A stretch of 64,000 nt of DNA, from assembly GCF_030817355.1 (NCBI RefSeq), contig NZ_JAUSZH010000001.1, positions 7,539,001 through 7,603,000 on the forward strand, in the 5' to 3' direction. The notes under the pieces are model-generated. The model saw nothing but the letters and a program-made list of their open reading frames with translations. It did not search any database and was not told the DNA's origin. Origin of the DNA: Streptomyces sp. V1I1 (lineage in GTDB: Bacteria > Actinomycetota > Actinomycetes > Streptomycetales > Streptomycetaceae). Shown here piece by piece: positions 61,035 through 64,000 of the stretch; position 1 is the first letter of the stretch, and each line of letters opens with the position of its first letter. The translations under genes were made by a program, and so were the position numbers.

Positions 61035-62255
61035 ATGCGACCCCCCACACGCATATCAGCGCATTCACGAAATCCGTACGAAGAACTCGCTCAACTGGCA
61101 GACCCGGAACCCGATTACGCCAACTACGTCCCGCGGGACCCGCTGGAGCTCGGGCTCACCTCGGACCTCGACGACGAGGACGACTGGTCACCGCCCAACC
61201 ACCGCGGGCAGAGCCGTCTCGCGGCTCTGCCCGCGGTGGTGAAGCTGACCGTCGCGGCGCTCCTGTGCACCGTCTGTCTGCTGCTCGCCGACCGGCTCGC
61301 GGAGGCGTACGCGCAGATCAAGGCGGCGGACAAGCTCCAGCAGTCGCTCTCACTCGCCACCAGGCCCGACGTGGACATCCACGGCTTCCCCTTCCTCACC
61401 CAGCTCATCGACGAGCGGATCGACCAGGTCGACGTCACGGTGCCGGATGTCTCAGCCGACCGTGTCTCGCTCGCCGAAGTGCGGGCCACCGCCAAGGACG
61501 TACGCATCGTCGGCGACGCCCCGACCTCCATCAAGGGCGCCGTCATCGGCAACCTCGACGGCGAGGTGCTGCTCTCCTTCGACGACCTCAACCGCGAACT
61601 GGGCGCCTCACAGCTCCGGTTCACCGGCAGCGGCGCCGACGGGGTGCGCGTGAACGGCGAACTCGCCATCGCCGGACAGGAACTGCGCGTACGTGCCCGT
61701 GCGCACATCCGGCGCGACAACAGCCGGGCCCTCACCACCACCCTCGACAACATGCAGCTCGACATTCCCGGTGTCGCCACCTATCGGCCCGGCAAGGACG
61801 CAGACCATTCGGGACTGCGGCTGCACCGCGAGACGGCCGAGCGGATCAGCCGCGAAGCAGCCCGCGCGAAGGCACTGCTGGCGGTGCCCGCCATCGTGGA
61901 CCGGCTCGGAGTGCCCAAGGAGCAGGTGCGCCGGGCGCTGCGGAGCGAGGAGGAACTCCACCGGCTCACCGGAGCGCCGAAGTTCGCCGAACGTCTGATG
62001 AAGGTCAACCTCGTCGATGTGGTGATCGCGCATCCACAACTGCTGGAGAAAGCGGGCATCGACCCCGCGCTGGTCAAGGGACTGCTCGCGGTCAGGCCGC
62101 CGGAGCTCTCGGAGCGGCTCTCCCTCTCCTTCGAGCTGCCCGACTCGCTCAGTGAGCTGCGGCTGCGGGACATCACCGTGGAGCGCGACGGCATCAAGGC
62201 GCGCGTGGCCGGATCCGGCCTGCGCGTCGGGGACGCCGCGCGAACGGGCAAGTGA
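61035..62255 (+). CDS. DUF2993 / LmeA-family phospholipid-binding protein
   Basis: A 406-residue protein with an acidic cytoplasmic N-terminus of about 55 residues, one membrane helix (VVKLTVAALLCTVCLLLADRL when cut, about 68-88) and a large extracytoplasmic domain. The latter begins VDIHGFPFLTQLIDERIDQVDV, the hallmark of DUF2993/LmeA, and includes a duplicated beta-strand region. Mycobacterial LmeA is a phospholipid-binding protein needed for lipomannan elongation; the streptomycete role is not known. The ATG has GGTGGGATGA upstream. A strong terminator follows the stop. Confidence 0.88.
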   Translation: MRPPTRISAHSRNPYEELAQLADPEPDYANYVPRDPLELGLTSDLDDEDDWSPPNHRGQSRLAALPAVVKLTVAALLCTVCLLLADRLAEAYAQIKAADKLQQSLSLATRPDVDIHGFPFLTQLIDERIDQVDVTVPDVSADRVSLAEVRATAKDVRIVGDAPTSIKGAVIGNLDGEVLLSFDDLNRELGASQLRFTGSGADGVRVNGELAIAGQELRVRARAHIRRDNSRALTTTLDNMQLDIPGVATYRPGKDADHSGLRLHRETAERISREAARAKALLAVPAIVDRLGVPKEQVRRALRSEEELHRLTGAPKFAERLMKVNLVDVVIAHPQLLEKAGIDPALVKGLLAVRPPELSERLSLSFELPDSLSELRLRDITVERDGIKARVAGSGLRVGDAARTGK

Positions 62256-62289
62256 ACGGGACCGAGGAAGTGAGCAGGACCGGAAGCTG

Positions 62290-62320
62290 ACACCCACGCC
62301 CCCGCCGGGGGCGGGGGTGT
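62290..62320 (+). terminator. Terminator after DUF2993 gene
   Basis: A 14-bp stem with one mismatch (62290-62303 with 62307-62320) and a 3-base loop, followed by TT. It separates the DUF2993 gene from the cobalamin riboswitch. Confidence 0.85.
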
Positions 62321-62342
62321 TCCCCGCGAGGGGCAGCGCCTA

Positions 62343-62562
62343 GGCTGGGTCTCGCAGTTGGTTCGCCCTGCCCTCCAGGCAGGCGCGTCGCAAGAGGGAA
62401 TCCGGTGGAAATCCGGAACTGCCCCGCAGCGGTAAGTGGGAACGACCGCCGTCATACGCACTGGATCCGGAACCGGATCCGGGAAGCGACGGCCAGTAGG
62501 TGCCTTCGTACGACACGTACGAGGAAGGCGTGCCCACAAGTCCGAAGACCTGCCACTGCCCG
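62343..62562 (+). promoter_or_regulatory. Cobalamin riboswitch upstream of metE
   Basis: The region has the conserved blocks of the B12 aptamer in order: GGAAATCCGGAACTGCCCCG with GCAGCGGTAAGTG after it (62409-62437), a variable arm with a perfect inverted GGATCCGGAACCGGATCC segment, and the B12 box AGTCCGAAGACCTGCC (62539-62554) followed by AC. The downstream gene is the B12-independent methionine synthase, so cobalamin binding should turn it off. Exact 5' boundary is approximate. The 160 bp to metE (62563-62723) hold the expression platform; a small GGCAC-AAGC-GTGCC hairpin is visible there. Confidence 0.9.
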
Positions 62563-62723
62563 TGCGCGACCGACGTGCGCGGAGATCTCGGTGACCTCGT
62601 GGGCGGGTCGGCGGTACGGGCAGCACAGGCACAAGCGTGCCGGTCGCTGCTCCGGTTGCCGTTCCTTCGCGTTCCACGATCCGCTCCGGGGTCGTCTGAC
62701 GAGTACTCGCGAAGGAGAGTTCC

Positions 62724-64000
62724 GTGACCAGCACATCCTCAGCCGCCGGAGCCAGGGCCACTGTCTACGGCTATCCGCGCCAGGGCCCCGACCGGGAACT
62801 GAAGAAGGCCATCGAGGGCTACTGGAAGGGCCGTGTCGGAGCCGACGCCCTCCGGGAGACAGCCGCTCAACTGCGCCGCGGCAACTGGCAGCAGCTCGCC
62901 GACGCCGGCATCCATGAAGTGCCCACCGGCGACTTCTCGTACTACGACCATGTCCTGGACACCAGCGTCATGGTCGGCGCCATTCCCGCGCGCCACCGTG
63001 CGGCCGTCGAGGCCGACACGCTCGACGGCTACTTCGCCATGGCCCGCGGGACCCAGGACGTCGCGCCTCTGGAAATGACCAAGTGGTTCGACACCAACTA
63101 CCACTACCTCGTGCCCGAACTCGGCCCCGACACCGCCTTCACCGCCGACTCCGCCAAGCAGGTCGCCGAGCTGAAGGAGGCGCTCGCGCTCGGTCTCACC
63201 GCCCGTCCGGTGCTCGTCGGACCCATCACCTATCTGCTGCTCGCCAAGCCCGCGCCGGGCGTCCTCGCAGACTTCGAACCGCTCACCCTCCTCGATCGGC
63301 TGCTTCCGGTGTACGCCGAAGTGCTCTTCGACCTGCGGGCCGCGGGCGCGCAGTGGGTGCAGCTCGACGAGCCGGCCCTGGTCCAGGACCAGCCACGGTC
63401 CGTGCTGAATGCCGCGGCCCGCGCCTACCGGGAGCTGGGCAGGCTCACCGACCGGCCCCAACTCCTGGTCGCCTCCTACTTCGAGCGGCTCGGCGACGCC
63501 CTCCCCGTGCTGGCCATGGCGCCGATCGACGGACTCGCCCTCGACTTCACCGGGCCTGCCGCCGCCAACCTCGGCGACCTCGCTGCAGTGGGCGGCCTGC
63601 CCGGCAAGCGGCTCGTCGCCGGAGTCGTCGACGGCCGCAACGTATGGATCAACGACCTCGGGAAGTCGACCGCCACACTCGCCACCCTGCTGGGGTTCGC
63701 CGACCGGGTGGATGTGGCGGCGTCCTGCTCCCTGCTGCACGTGCCCCTCGACGCTGCCGCGGAACGGGACGTGGACACGCAGGTCGCGCGCTGGCTGGCC
63801 TTCGCTCGCCAGAAGACGGCCGAGGTGGTCACCCTGGCCCGCGGACTGACCGAGGGGGCCGGCAGCATCGCCGCCCAACTCGCCGCCAACCGGGCCGACC
63901 TGCACTCCCGCGCCACCTCCGCGCTCACCCACGATCCCGCCGTACGGGCCCGCTGCGCGGCCGTCTCCGAGGCCGACGCCCGGCGCAGCCTCCGGTACAC
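62724..64000 (+). CDS. metE: Cobalamin-independent methionine synthase, 5' part (runs off window)
   Basis: The first 425 residues of an enzyme of about 770. It opens TVYGYPRQGPDRELKKAIEGYWKG in the usual place, with LEMTKWFDTNYHYLVPEL, VGPITYLLLAK and WVQLDEPALVQDQ, all MetE N-terminal-domain landmarks. MetE transfers the methyl group of methyltetrahydrofolate triglutamate to homocysteine; the zinc-binding C-terminal domain lies outside the window. GAAGGAGAG precedes the GTG. Control by the cobalamin riboswitch means it is used when B12 is scarce, with MetH taking over otherwise. Confidence 0.95.
   Translation, partial: MTSTSSAAGARATVYGYPRQGPDRELKKAIEGYWKGRVGADALRETAAQLRRGNWQQLADAGIHEVPTGDFSYYDHVLDTSVMVGAIPARHRAAVEADTLDGYFAMARGTQDVAPLEMTKWFDTNYHYLVPELGPDTAFTADSAKQVAELKEALALGLTARPVLVGPITYLLLAKPAPGVLADFEPLTLLDRLLPVYAEVLFDLRAAGAQWVQLDEPALVQDQPRSVLNAAARAYRELGRLTDRPQLLVASYFERLGDALPVLAMAPIDGLALDFTGPAAANLGDLAAVGGLPGKRLVAGVVDGRNVWINDLGKSTATLATLLGFADRVDVAASCSLLHVPLDAAAERDVDTQVARWLAFARQKTAEVVTLARGLTEGAGSIAAQLAANRADLHSRATSALTHDPAVRARCAAVSEADARRSLRY

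Overview
The window is chromosomal DNA from a high-GC actinomycete, almost certainly a Streptomyces. The signs are strong G/C bias at third codon positions, frequent GTG starts, ATGA/TGATG-coupled operons, lineage-typical families (DUF6777, streptophobe, DUF6158, HelR, baeRF2, LmeA), sugar ABC transporters with no ATPase of their own, and rare TTA leucine codons. I see no rRNA or tRNA gene, CRISPR array or intact insertion sequence.

Layout. 0-1.4 kb: end of a GH38 alpha-mannosidase and a strong terminator. 1.4-3.8 kb: a two-gene permease system and a His-rich metal-binding protein. 4-10.7 kb: stress and dormancy-type genes (alpha/beta hydrolase, Dps, CBS pair, PfpI/DJ-1, DUF6158, a baeRF2/Balon-like ribosome factor overlapping an FAD-Rieske oxidoreductase, isochorismatase-like hydrolase). 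10.7-17.4 kb: lactonase, GH92 alpha-mannosidase and GH84 N-acetylglucosaminidase; the two glycosidases share a LacI-type operator. 17.8-24.3 kb: a TPR-like protein, an amino-acid permease, a double GNAT, a repeat-rich DUF6777 protein and a multispanning membrane protein. 24.3-28.3 kb: Ser/Thr kinase, SH3-like protein and double-FHA ABC transporter. 28.4-34.4 kb: methyltransferase, membrane-anchored LPMO, zinc-independent L33/L31 paralogues behind a probable Zur box, an NAD-dependent dehydrogenase and a secreted BNR-repeat protein.

34.4-41 kb is an accessory block. It holds a transposase-like remnant, a methyltransferase overlapping an asparagine-synthase fragment, a Nudix hydrolase, and an XRE/TPR regulator facing a tightly coupled operon across a perfect 17-bp palindrome. 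That operon encodes three small proteins, a radical SAM/SPASM enzyme, a 54-residue peptide ending in a Cys/Asp-rich tail, and a GNAT enzyme. It has the form of an uncharacterised RiPP pathway and is the best candidate here for an undescribed system.

41-54.4 kb is a catabolic locus for complex glycans. DeoR regulator, GH4 and GH38 point left; PfkB kinase, sugar-binding lipoprotein, two permeases and GH2 beta-galactosidase point right; an AraC regulator closes it. Together with the GH92, GH84 and first GH38 this covers most linkages of an N-glycan. 54.4-58.2 kb: PhyH-type dioxygenase, glycolipid-binding-like protein, LysR/DJ-1 pair. 58.2-60.6 kb: helR, an RNA-polymerase-recycling ATPase of rifamycin resistance, behind a truncated glycosyltransferase start and a rifamycin-associated-element-like dyad. 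61-64 kb: an LmeA/DUF2993 protein, a terminator, a cobalamin riboswitch and the 5' part of metE.

TTA codons, which need the developmental bldA tRNA, occur in the GH84, BNR-repeat and XRE regulator genes.
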